Shown piece after piece: positions 1 to 5,948 of a DNA stretch of 13,882 bases (the first letter of the stretch is position 1; every line of letters starts with the position of its first letter). The notes beneath the pieces are model-generated. The model did no database searches and was not told where the DNA came from. It saw nothing but the letters and a program-made list of their open reading frames with translations. Source of the stretch: Clostridium sp. SCN 57-10 (GTDB taxonomy: Bacteria; Bacillota; Clostridia; Oscillospirales; Butyricicoccaceae); assembly GCA_001725215.1 (NCBI GenBank), contig MEFT01000065.1, positions 7,217 to 21,098 on the forward strand. The letters are read 5' to 3'. Both the position numbers and the translations under genes were made by a program.

Positions 1-415
1 CCAGCTCAATAAGGTCGCGCGCAAGATAGATATAGTCGGCATTGTCACGGTCAAACACGAAGTCGTATCGATCGGGCATCGCTTGTTTGATACGCTCTTT
101 TTGCGCTTCGGATAGAATAAACACCTTGTAGTCCTGCCCGCGTGCGCGCGCATCTTCATCGATGACGCGCATCGCCTCCGCTACGTCACCTACGCCGGTC
201 GGCGCATAATAGGTCAGCGTTCCGTAGGACGGGGATGCCATGAGATATAAAAATCCATCTTGAATACATTTTTTTGTGTCGTAATGCCCACTCCAGATAT
301 ACAGCCCGGTGAACATTCGCTCGTTAAACCGCGCCTGCTCGACGGACAGATAACGCTCCATCTCCTGTTTATCCGATAACTCTATTTTTGAAAATGTCAA
401 CATGCAATCATTCAT
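1..415 (-). CDS. DUF2156 / LPG-synthase C-like domain protein (N-terminal part, runs off the window)
   Basis: About 138 residues are visible and the frame is still open at position 1. The sequence has the look of the DUF2156 family (related to the C-terminal acyl/aminoacyl-transferase fold of phosphatidylglycerol lysyltransferase): an opening MLTFSKIEL block, then GLYIWSGHYD, then a conserved-looking DFVFDRDNADYIYLARDLI segment near the window edge. Substrate and role are unknown. The ATG at 415 overlaps the tmk stop codon as ATGA, implying translational coupling. A second ATG at 403 gives the more family-like MLTF start and sits 12 bases from an AGGGG, so the true start may be 403. It is the last visible gene of the tagA-thyX-tmk operon. 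Family assignment is from remembered sequence resemblance and the half-domain seen here. Confidence 0.72.
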   Translation of the reverse strand, partial: MNDCMLTFSKIELSDKQEMERYLSVEQARFNERMFTGLYIWSGHYDTKKCIQDGFLYLMASPSYGTLTYYAPTGVGDVAEAMRVIDEDARARGQDYKVFILSEAQKERIKQAMPDRYDFVFDRDNADYIYLARDLIEL

Positions 416-1074
416 CCCCTGATTTGATTCAGCATATGCTCTGTAATTTCACGGCAAATATCGTTCGGCGTACGCAGCACATCGTTCCGCACACAGTCGA
501 TCACCGTCCATCCGCAGCGGCGGCAGACGGCGCGCGCCGCCGTGCGGCATGCCGCAAGATAGTCGTGGTTCAGCTCATGAATGTCTCCCTGTTCACCCTG
601 TCGGGCGATAATGAGCCGCTGAGCAATATCATCCGGCATATCGAGAAAATAGACGCCGGTCGGCTCTGGAAGCGCCATTTTTTCATATTCAAAATCAAAC
701 AGCCAATCTAAATACCGGTCTCGTTCCTCCTCAGGCAGCTTAACGGCCTGATGGATGGCGTTGGAGGTGGTATAGCGGTCGCACAGCACGGTGCTGCCGG
801 CACGGTATGCCTCGCCCCAATCGGTCTTATAAGACGCGTAACGGTCGACGGCGAAAAACGCGGATGCGGCATAGGGGCCGACGTCCGCCGGATCTTTGCC
901 GAAATCGCCCGCCAGATACATGCGCAAAAGCGCACTCGAAGGCTCTGAATAACGCGGGAAATTCACCTTGCGGAACTCTGCTCCGGCTCCCTCCAGCGCT
1001 TCGCACACAAGGCGAAACTGCGTGGTCTTTCCGCTGCCATCCACACCCTCGATGACAAACAGCTTTCCGCTCAT
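412..1074 (-). CDS. tmk: dTMP kinase (thymidylate kinase), clostridial variant
   Basis: This cytosolic enzyme phosphorylates dTMP to dTDP with ATP, the step after ThyX. The 220-residue product has a Walker A P-loop, GVDGSGKTT at residues 10-18, and the DRY motif at 99-101, followed by TTSNAIHQ as in the dTMP-binding helix. The usual bacterial TREPGGT loop is not there; the equivalent place reads NFPRYSEPSS (38-47), closer to the FPxR form of eukaryote-like kinases. The frame is open further upstream to 1194, but MSGKLFVIEG is the normal family start, it has a purine-rich GAGGGCGG ahead of it, and its ATG overlaps the thyX stop as ATGA. It overlaps the next gene in the same way. The family call is secure; the variant class is my reading of the motifs. 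Confidence 0.92.
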   Translation of the reverse strand: MSGKLFVIEGVDGSGKTTQFRLVCEALEGAGAEFRKVNFPRYSEPSSALLRMYLAGDFGKDPADVGPYAASAFFAVDRYASYKTDWGEAYRAGSTVLCDRYTTSNAIHQAVKLPEEERDRYLDWLFDFEYEKMALPEPTGVYFLDMPDDIAQRLIIARQGEQGDIHELNHDYLAACRTAARAVCRRCGWTVIDCVRNDVLRTPNDICREITEHMLNQIRG

Positions 1075-1829
1075 TGCGCCGCCCTCGCGCGCACCTCGTC
1101 CATTTTTCCGCAGGTCATTTTCCCCTCTGAGCACGCGCCGCGCACACAGGCAGGCCCTGCCTTGGAAAACAGCGTGGGCGCCGCTTCGCGGCACAGATCA
1201 AACATACGCCACGCAAGCTCGCGAATCTCCCACTGCGCGCGGTTGCAGCACCGCAGGCGGAAAAAGTTATAAAGCGAGCGCGCGTTCATCGTCATCAGCA
1301 TTTTGGTTTCACACGCGTTGGGCAGTACAAAGCGCGCATCCTCTATCGCCGATTTCTCGGCTGCCGCTCGTGTTCTGTCGTTCAGCGTTCCTTCGCGTTC
1401 AAGCAGCGCGAGCTTGGCTGAAAGCAACACTTCCGCCAAGCCGTCATACGCGTTTTGAATATCTTGCATCGTTTGAAGAAACAGCGCGCGCGCCTTCTCG
1501 TCCCGCTCGATGGCGGGCGGAATCACATAAGAAAACCCCTCGGCGCGCACATAGCGCTGCGACTGCACGCTGAACGACGCGATGCGATGGCGTGTAATCT
1601 GCGCGAGCACGGAGCGCGAAACGCCCTCGATGGCAAAGGTAAACGTGGCGTGCTCAATGGGACTTTCGTGCCCAAGCTCGGTGAGCATCGCGAGAAAGCG
1701 GTCTGTCTTCTCCTCCGTCAGCCCCTCCATGATATCGGCCGCACCGACCGAGGAATAGCACAGCTTTGCAGCTGCCGCAACCAGCTTTTCCGGCATCGGC
1801 GTATGCGCAACCAACTCGACATGCAGCAT
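1071..1829 (-). CDS. thyX: FAD-dependent thymidylate synthase ThyX
   Basis: ThyX methylates dUMP to dTMP using 5,10-methylene-THF, with FAD and NAD(P)H providing reducing power, and releases THF rather than DHF. The 252-residue protein carries the ThyX signature RHRIASFSVQSQR at residues 80-92 (RHR-x-x-S-x-x-x-x-S-x-R), preceded by HESPIEH (54-60) and SRSVLAQIT. Near the end lie NARSLYNFFRLRCCNRAQWEIR and a cysteine-bearing tail (CVRGACSEGKMTCGK) typical of clostridial ThyX. A GGAGG six bases before the ATG fixes the start. Its ribosome binding site lies inside the 3' end of tagA, only one base separates the two genes, and the stop overlaps the tmk start. The thyX-tmk pairing makes two consecutive steps of dTTP synthesis from one transcript. 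Confidence 0.96.
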   Translation of the reverse strand: MLHVELVAHTPMPEKLVAAAAKLCYSSVGAADIMEGLTEEKTDRFLAMLTELGHESPIEHATFTFAIEGVSRSVLAQITRHRIASFSVQSQRYVRAEGFSYVIPPAIERDEKARALFLQTMQDIQNAYDGLAEVLLSAKLALLEREGTLNDRTRAAAEKSAIEDARFVLPNACETKMLMTMNARSLYNFFRLRCCNRAQWEIRELAWRMFDLCREAAPTLFSKAGPACVRGACSEGKMTCGKMDEVRARAAQ

Positions 1830-1830
1830 A

Positions 1831-2550
1831 TTATTCCTCCACCCCTCTGTTTTTCTCGTGGTAAAACACCGCAGACAGCAGATAGGCCGGCAGACGGAGC
1901 ATACGGAAAAAGCGCTTCGGCTGCGTCAGCAGGCGGTACAGCCACTCAAGACCGTATTTTTGATAAAATTCCGGGGCGCGCTGTACCTCGCCGGCGAAGA
2001 TATCAAGTGAGCCGCCAAGCCCCATCATCACCGTCGCCGTCAGTGCGCTTCCGCGCGTCGCCATAAATTGCTCCTGCTTCGGACTTCCGAGGCAGACGAA
2101 GAGCACGTCCGGCTTCGCGTCGTTAATGGCACGCACCACCGAGGCATCGTCCGAGTAATACCCATTGTGCGTACCCGCGATGCGCAGTCCGGGATATTTT
2201 TTGCATAGATTTGCGGCGGCTTTGTCGGCCACACCGGGTTTCGCGCCAAACAAAAACACCGATTTGCCCGTGTTTTGCAGCGCTGCAAGCAGTGCAGACG
2301 CAAAGTCGATGCCGGGCACGCGCCCCTTAAGCGCCCGCTTGCGCAATTTCGCGGCATAGATTACGCCGATGCCGTCCGGCAGTATAAGCTGCGAGGTGTT
2401 GATAATGTCTCGCAGCGCGATATTTTTTTTGCATTCATATGCTATCTCCGCGTTCGGTGTCACAACGCGGCAGCGCTCGCCGCGGCTCAAATGTCCGAGG
2501 GCGATATCTACCGCCTCCGAAATTGTGACATTGTCAAACGCTATTTCCAT
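1831..2550 (-). CDS. tagA: WecG/TagA/CpsF family glycosyltransferase (UDP-ManNAc transferase)
   Basis: Members transfer ManNAc (or a related sugar) from UDP to undecaprenyl-PP-GlcNAc on the inner face of the membrane, completing the linkage unit of wall teichoic acid or starting another glycopolymer. Counting from the ATG at 2550, the family motifs are TPNAEI (31-36), LPDGIGVI (58-65), GRVPGIDF (76-83), CLGSPKQEQF and GGSLDIFAGEVQRAP. The C-terminus EWLYRLLTQPKRFFRM is typical of the membrane-contacting appendage. The ATG at 2550 has no good ribosome binding site. An AGGAG at 2575-2579 instead points to an ATT codon at 2565-2563, adding five residues (xRTQV) that fit the family N-terminus; the coordinates here keep the conventional ATG. 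First gene of the operon with thyX and tmk. The exact sugar is inferred from family and from tagO and mnaA homologues in the window. Confidence 0.92.
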   Translation of the reverse strand: MEIAFDNVTISEAVDIALGHLSRGERCRVVTPNAEIAYECKKNIALRDIINTSQLILPDGIGVIYAAKLRKRALKGRVPGIDFASALLAALQNTGKSVFLFGAKPGVADKAAANLCKKYPGLRIAGTHNGYYSDDASVVRAINDAKPDVLFVCLGSPKQEQFMATRGSALTATVMMGLGGSLDIFAGEVQRAPEFYQKYGLEWLYRLLTQPKRFFRMLRLPAYLLSAVFYHEKNRGVEE

Positions 2551-2574
2551 AACCTGCGTGCGAATAACACCCAG

Positions 2575-2580
2575 CTCCTC
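2575..2580 (-). promoter_or_regulatory. Ribosome binding site that argues for a non-ATG tagA start
   Basis: On the minus strand this reads GAGGAG, the only strong Shine-Dalgarno match upstream of tagA. It is 24 bases from the ATG at 2550 but 9 bases from an in-frame ATT at 2565 (AGGAG, nine bases, ATT). This is evidence that translation may begin at the ATT. Confidence 0.5.
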
Positions 2581-2602
2581 TCGATTCTTTACATACGCTT
2601 TT

Positions 2603-2631
2603 ATTTTACCTCAAAATGCTCCGAAGGGCAA
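2603..2631 (-). promoter_or_regulatory. Sigma-A-like promoter of the tagA-thyX-tmk operon
   Basis: Reading the minus strand, TTGCCC (2631-2626) is the -35, followed by a 17-base spacer and TAAAAT (2608-2603) as the -10. The -10 is about 40 bases ahead of the tagA start region. The same two hexamers with the same spacing occur ahead of the aminotransferase-tagO operon at 11420-11448. Not experimentally supported; match quality only. Confidence 0.6.
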
Positions 2632-2637
2632 GCAAAA

Positions 2638-2660
2638 AAGCGGACGGAATCCGTCCGCTT
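2638..2660 (-). terminator. Hairpin terminator (minus strand) after the 30-codon ORF
   Basis: Ten-base perfect arms, AAGCGGACGG at 2638-2647 and CCGTCCGCTT at 2651-2660, close a three-base loop. On the minus strand the stem is followed by six consecutive T residues, a standard intrinsic terminator. It would stop transcripts coming from glyA and the small ORF just before the tagA promoter. The arms are identical to those of the hairpin at 2817-2841. Confidence 0.75.
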
Positions 2661-2688
2661 CAATTACTCTCACGCCACCGTGCGCGGC

Positions 2689-2781
2689 CTATACCGAAAG
2701 ACCCATGCTTCTAAGCAGCGCAACGTTTTGGGGGTAGTGCTCGTTTGCATATTCAAAATAAGGCACGCTTTTATCCAGCAT
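2689..2781 (-). CDS. Putative 30-residue small protein downstream of glyA
   Basis: An ATG at 2781 is preceded by GGGAGG at good spacing, one of the stronger ribosome binding sites in the window, and opens a 30-codon frame, MLDKSVPYFEYANEHYPQNV followed by ALLRSMGLSV, ending in TAG. It lies between two almost identical hairpins, 76 bases after the glyA stop, and a terminator follows it. No signal peptide, membrane segment or known motif is visible. The first residues resemble the opening of some clostridial GNAT acetyltransferases (MLDKSxPY), so it may be the stub of a lost gene instead of an intact small protein. No convincing promoter of its own is seen; a TATACT lies at 2800-2805 without a -35. 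It was too short for ordinary gene finding. Confidence 0.45.
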   Translation of the reverse strand: MLDKSVPYFEYANEHYPQNVALLRSMGLSV

Positions 2782-2816
2782 CCTATTCCTCCCGCAAGAG
2801 TATACTTGATATGCAG

Positions 2817-2841
2817 AAAGCGGACGGTATCCGTCCGCTTT
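2817..2841. terminator. Hairpin directly after glyA, twin of the one at 2638-2660
   Basis: Arms AAAGCGGACGG (2817-2827) and CCGTCCGCTTT (2831-2841) form an 11-base perfect stem with a TAT loop. On the minus strand, the glyA direction, the stem is followed by only a broken T tract (CTTTCTG), so termination there may be partial and allow read-through into the small ORF. On the plus strand it is followed by TTTTG. Confidence 0.55.
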
Positions 2842-2856
2842 TGCTTGATCGGTTAT

Positions 2857-4098
2857 TTAGCGATAGAGCGGGAACGCGTTGCACAGCTTGGTAACGCCCG
2901 CGCGAATTTCGTCGGCGCGCGTCTCAAATTCTGTGGCTGCCATCTTGATGAAGCGGGCGATTTGCACCATTTCCGCCTCTTTAAAGCCGCGCGTTGTCGC
3001 CGCGGGCGTTCCGATGCGAACGCCGCTCGTCACAAACGGGCTGGCAGGATCGTTCGGGATCGAGTTTTTGTTGAGCGTGATAAACACCTCGTCGAGGCGG
3101 TTTTGCAGCTCTTTGCCGGTGACGTTCATATTGCGCAGGTCGACGAGCATCAAGTGGTTATCCGTACCGCCCGAAATGAGGCGGAAGCCCTCTGCGACGA
3201 GCGCTTCTGCGAGCGCCTTCGCATTTTTGACGACCTGCTCCTGATAGGTCTTGAACTCAGGCTTGAGCGCCTCACCGAAGCACACCGCCTTGGCGGCGAT
3301 GATGTGCTCAAGCGGGCCGCCCTGCGTTCCGGGGAAAATCGCCTTATCAATCGTCTTTGCAAGCTCTTCTCGGCAAAGAATCATACCGCCGCGCGGGCCG
3401 CGCAGCGTCTTATGCGTCGTGGTCGTCACAACGTCGGCATAGGGAATGGGGCTCATGTGCAGCCCTGCCGCGACCAGTCCGGCGATGTGCGCCATATCGA
3501 CCATCAGGTAAGCGCCCACTTCCTTGGCGATATCGGCGAAGATGTCAAAGCGAATTTCGCGGGGATAAGCCGACGCGCCGGCGATGATCATTTTCGGCTT
3601 GCATTCAAGCGCGGTTTTACGAAGCGCGTCATAATCGATGCGCTCTGTTTCTTCGTCCAGGCTGTAAGGCACGACGTTGTAATATGTACCGGAGATATTG
3701 ACGGGGCTGCCGTGCGAAAGATGTCCGCCGTGGGCAAGGTTCATGCCGAGCACGGTTTCGCCCGGCTTGACGAGCGCGAAATAAACGGCGTTGTTCGCCG
3801 AAGCTCCGCTGTGGGGCTGCACGTTGGCGTGTTCGGCCCCAAACAGCTCACACGCGCGGCGGCGCGCAATGTCTTCCACGACATCAACGCACTCGCAGCC
3901 GCCGTAATAGCGCTTGCCGGGGTAGCCTTCTGCATACTTATTCGTCAGGCAGGTACCCATCGCCGCCATCACAGCGGGGCTCACGAAGTTTTCAGACGCA
4001 ATTAGCTCAATATTTCTGTTTTGACGGTTGAACTCGCACTCCATAGCGGCTCCAACCTCATTGTCAAAGCTTTTGACAAATTCAATGTTCTTATCCAT
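2857..4098 (-). CDS. glyA: Serine hydroxymethyltransferase
   Basis: This PLP enzyme interconverts serine + THF and glycine + 5,10-methylene-THF in the cytosol, supplying one-carbon units for dTMP, purines and methionine. The length of 413 residues is normal. The PLP lysine is K230 in the signature VVTTTTHKTLRGPRGG. D201 and H204 in MVDMAHIAGLVA, SENFVSPAV (35-43) and NKYAEGYPGKRYYGG (53-67) match the family. A GGAGG six bases before the ATG supports the start. A strong sigma-A promoter lies about 35 bases upstream and overlaps that of nth, leaving a short leader with no room for a large riboswitch. Its product is the substrate of ThyX, encoded in the next transcription unit downstream. Confidence 0.98.
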   Translation of the reverse strand: MDKNIEFVKSFDNEVGAAMECEFNRQNRNIELIASENFVSPAVMAAMGTCLTNKYAEGYPGKRYYGGCECVDVVEDIARRRACELFGAEHANVQPHSGASANNAVYFALVKPGETVLGMNLAHGGHLSHGSPVNISGTYYNVVPYSLDEETERIDYDALRKTALECKPKMIIAGASAYPREIRFDIFADIAKEVGAYLMVDMAHIAGLVAAGLHMSPIPYADVVTTTTHKTLRGPRGGMILCREELAKTIDKAIFPGTQGGPLEHIIAAKAVCFGEALKPEFKTYQEQVVKNAKALAEALVAEGFRLISGGTDNHLMLVDLRNMNVTGKELQNRLDEVFITLNKNSIPNDPASPFVTSGVRIGTPAATTRGFKEAEMVQIARFIKMAATEFETRADEIRAGVTKLCNAFPLYR

Positions 4099-4133
4099 GT
4101 AAACCTCCGCAAAATCAGTTAGACATTATTTTG

Positions 4134-4162
4134 ATTATATCGGTTCTGTTTGACTATTTCAA
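4134..4162 (-). promoter_or_regulatory. Sigma-A promoter of glyA
   Basis: On the minus strand TTGAAA (4162-4157), a 17-base spacer and a perfect TATAAT (4139-4134) lie about 35 bases ahead of the glyA ATG. This is the best promoter match in the window. Its -35 side overlaps the divergent nth promoter. Confidence 0.8.
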
Positions 4163-4179
4163 CCGAAATATGCTATGAT
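4150..4179 (+). promoter_or_regulatory. Sigma-A promoter of nth, with extended -10
   Basis: TTGACT (4150-4155), an 18-base spacer and TATGAT (4174-4179) with a TG one base upstream (TGCTATGAT). It lies 27 bases before the nth start and is interleaved with the glyA promoter, so the two polymerases would compete for 4150-4162. Confidence 0.7.
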
Positions 4180-4206
4180 GGCAAAAAAAGAATTCCAGGT
4201 GATCCT

Positions 4207-4833
4207 ATGACAAAAAAACAGCGCGCGGCCGAAATCGGCTCTCGCCTTGCGCAAAGCTACCCTGCCGTATGCTCCCTTGTGGCGCAGGCTGACTATGAAC
4301 TTCTCTTTGCAACGCGCCTTTCCGCTCAGTGTACCGATGCGCGCGTCAACCTTGTGACAGAGGTCTTATTCCGCCGCTTTCCGACCCTTGTTTCCATTGC
4401 GGAGGCCGATTTGGAAGAACTGTGCGACATTGTACATCCCTGCGGGCTTTACCGCACCAAAGCGCGTGACATCAAGCAATCTGCTATAGAGTTGATCGAG
4501 CGCTTCGGCGGGCGTGTACCCGATACCATGGAAGATCTTTTGTCGCTGCCCGGCGTAGGCCGCAAGACGGCGAACCTCATTTTATCGGAAATTTACGGGC
4601 AGCCAGGTATCGTGGCAGATACCCATTGCATCCGCATTGCGGGTCGCCTCGGGCTGGTCAATTCGGCCGATCCGTATAAGGTTGAGATGGCTCTGAAAAA
4701 AATCGTTGCCCCCGCAGAGCAGACGGCGCTTTGCCATCGTTTTGTTCACTTTGGCAGAGATATCTGCAAGGCACGCAGCCCTCTTTGCGTCTCCTGCCTT
4801 CTGCACGATCTCTGCGCGCATCCGCAGGGCTAG
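4207..4833 (+). CDS. nth: Endonuclease III (DNA glycosylase/AP lyase)
   Basis: This base excision repair enzyme removes oxidised pyrimidines from DNA and cleaves the abasic site. The 208 residues contain the helix-hairpin-helix LPGVGRKTAN with the catalytic lysine K120, and the catalytic aspartate D138 in IVADTHCIRIAGR. The 4Fe-4S ligands are C187, C194, C197 and C203 in the C-x6-C-x2-C-x5-C pattern. These numbers coincide with the E. coli enzyme, which supports the start at 4207. The frame is open back to 4150, but that ATG has no ribosome binding site, whereas AGGTGATC lies just before 4207. Single-gene unit between its own promoter and a strong terminator. Confidence 0.97.
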   Translation: MTKKQRAAEIGSRLAQSYPAVCSLVAQADYELLFATRLSAQCTDARVNLVTEVLFRRFPTLVSIAEADLEELCDIVHPCGLYRTKARDIKQSAIELIERFGGRVPDTMEDLLSLPGVGRKTANLILSEIYGQPGIVADTHCIRIAGRLGLVNSADPYKVEMALKKIVAPAEQTALCHRFVHFGRDICKARSPLCVSCLLHDLCAHPQG

Positions 4834-4842
4834 ATGATCTAT

Positions 4843-4874
4843 AAAAATCCGCCGGAAAACCGGCGGATTTTTTT
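4843..4874. terminator. Bidirectional terminator between nth and the membrane-protein gene
   Basis: Perfect 13-base stem: AAAAATCCGCCGG (4843-4855), AAAA loop, CCGGCGGATTTTT (4860-4872). A run of seven T follows on the plus strand for nth, and five T on the minus strand for the convergent gene ending at 4881. Confidence 0.92.
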
Positions 4875-4880
4875 ATTCGA

Positions 4881-5390
4881 TTATGATATAAGCAGCCCTT
4901 CGTCCCGGTCGTGCAGCACACGCTCCAACGCTTCACAAAGCTCCTGCTTAGGACGCAGCACGAGCTTGACGCGCTTTCCGTCCCTTCCGTCAAAGACGAC
5001 CGCAACACGCGTCTGTTTCCACCCGAAAAACGGCAGGCAGCAGTTGTGCCATATCATACCGCGGCTCGTCCATGAGTGCAAACCGCGATATAAGTATGTC
5101 TCACGATCAGACAGCAGCACGGAATAGCTGCGGTGTTCTTTTTTTAGAATATAGCAGCGCACAACAAGCGTATCGCATACCAGCGAATATTCATAGGAGT
5201 AAAGCGTAAGGCGAAGAATCAGAGAAAGCGTTGCAAGAAAAAAAGCGCAAACAAAGAGCGTGAGCAGCGCTTTTTGCTCCACAACGCCATATAATGTCTC
5301 ATAGATGCTGATCATAAGCAAAAACAAAAAAAGCAACGCCAGTCCGGGGAAGAGCATCCTGCGAAACCCGTAAACCGTTTGTCTTACCAC
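4881..5390 (-). CDS. Small two-helix membrane protein of unknown function
   Basis: The 169-residue product is not a family I can name. Two hydrophobic segments, about residues 13-29 (LFPGLALLFLFLLMISI) and 43-61 (LTLFVCAFFLATLSLIL), are followed by a soluble part of roughly 105 residues. This part starts YEYSLVCDTLVVRCYILKK and ends VKLVLRPKQELCEALERVL, which has the look of a bacterial PH-like domain after a membrane hairpin; that is inference. The start is GTG at 5390, with GAGGGG five to six bases ahead; the next ATG (residue 12) would remove part of the first helix. It follows the phosphoesterase gene by 11 bases, so they are probably co-transcribed. It ends at the bidirectional terminator. 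Confidence 0.8.
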   Translation of the reverse strand: MVRQTVYGFRRMLFPGLALLFLFLLMISIYETLYGVVEQKALLTLFVCAFFLATLSLILRLTLYSYEYSLVCDTLVVRCYILKKEHRSYSVLLSDRETYLYRGLHSWTSRGMIWHNCCLPFFGWKQTRVAVVFDGRDGKRVKLVLRPKQELCEALERVLHDRDEGLLIS

Positions 5391-5401
5391 GTTATCCCCT
5401 C

Positions 5402-5863
5402 TTACTCCATCGTATGGAAATCATACCGAACAGCGCCGTCCTGCAGCGTCAGCAGCGCATAGCTGCTTCCTCGCCTGTCCGCGCTGCCCGGGCAAAGATA
5501 CAGGCATCCATCATACCACTCCGCATACGCCAGATGTGTATGTCCATAAAGCACGATATCCGCCCGCTGCTGTACGGCGTACTCTTTCAGCCGCGAAAGA
5601 CCGTCTTTTACACGATAAGCGTGACCATGTGTCATTAAGATTCTTTTTTGGTCGAGAATCAGCAGCCGTTCATGCGGAGCAGAGGCCATGATGTCGCAAT
5701 TGCCCGCCAGTGCAAAATAAGGTATGCCCAGCCTCTCCGCCGTATATAGGATGTCACGAATCCCGTCACCTAAAAACAGCGCCATATCGGGTTGTTCGTG
5801 CATGAGGATTGTTTCGACCAAATGTTCATTTCCATGCGAATCGGATAAAATACAGAGTTTCAC
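5402..5863 (-). CDS. YfcE/MJ0936-type metallophosphoesterase
   Basis: The 153-residue protein is a compact calcineurin-like phosphoesterase with every metal-binding block: DSHGN (8-12), GDG (32-34), GNCD (54-57), THGH (78-81) and GHTH (107-110). Relatives are manganese-dependent phosphodiesterases with broad in vitro activity and uncertain natural substrate. The start is GTG at 5863, preceded by GGAAGG; MKLCILSDSHGN is the standard family opening, so the start is well supported. First gene of a two-gene minus unit with the membrane protein. Its upstream region is shared with the divergent three-gene cassette and includes an inverted repeat at 5886-5903 that could be an operator. Confidence 0.93.
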   Translation of the reverse strand: MKLCILSDSHGNEHLVETILMHEQPDMALFLGDGIRDILYTAERLGIPYFALAGNCDIMASAPHERLLILDQKRILMTHGHAYRVKDGLSRLKEYAVQQRADIVLYGHTHLAYAEWYDGCLYLCPGSADRRGSSYALLTLQDGAVRYDFHTME

Positions 5864-5885
5864 GGGTGCCCTTCCTTTACAAACA

Positions 5886-5903
5886 TTGCGTCACTTTACG
5901 CAA
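5886..5903. promoter_or_regulatory. Inverted repeat in the divergent intergenic region (possible operator)
   Basis: TTGCGT (5886-5891) and ACGCAA (5898-5903) are perfect inverted arms separated by six bases. The site lies between the divergent starts at 5863 and 5949 and would overlap a weak minus-strand -10 (TAAAGT, 5898-5893). No regulator is recognised, and a six-base arm can arise by chance. Confidence 0.3.
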
Positions 5904-5910
5904 ACAGATT

Positions 5911-5919
5911 CATATAATA
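5911..5919 (+). promoter_or_regulatory. Candidate -10 element of the three-gene cassette
   Basis: CATATAATA contains a perfect TATAAT (5913-5918) but also fits the sigma-K -10 pattern CATAnnnTA and seven of eight bases of the sigma-E form CATACAAT. The sigma-A -35 at 17 bases (GTCACT, 5890-5895) is poor, and a sigma-K-like AC lies at 5893-5894. Which sigma factor uses it cannot be decided from sequence. Confidence 0.45.
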
Positions 5920-5948
5920 AAGTATAACGAGATATGGGAGGTATGTCC

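Noticed and set aside
968..2066. Plus-strand frames opposite tmk, thyX and tagA
   Set aside because: Antisense to three firmly identified genes; composition is typical of reverse-strand shadows.
2638..2841. The two matching palindromes as a CRISPR array or MITE
   Set aside because: There are only two copies, they are perfect hairpins with T runs, and the 156 bases between them contain a ribosome binding site and ORF. No target-site duplications or terminal inverted repeats are visible.
2275..4005. Plus-strand open frame of 576 codons opposite glyA and tagA
   Set aside because: It is antisense to glyA, whose motifs and ribosome binding site are certain. The translated protein is Arg/His/Ala-rich low-quality sequence with no family pattern, as expected from a shadow of a biased-codon gene.
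4099..4133. Riboswitch in the glyA leader
   Set aside because: The distance between the promoter -10 and the ATG leaves about 30 bases of leader, too short for a glycine, THF or SAM riboswitch.
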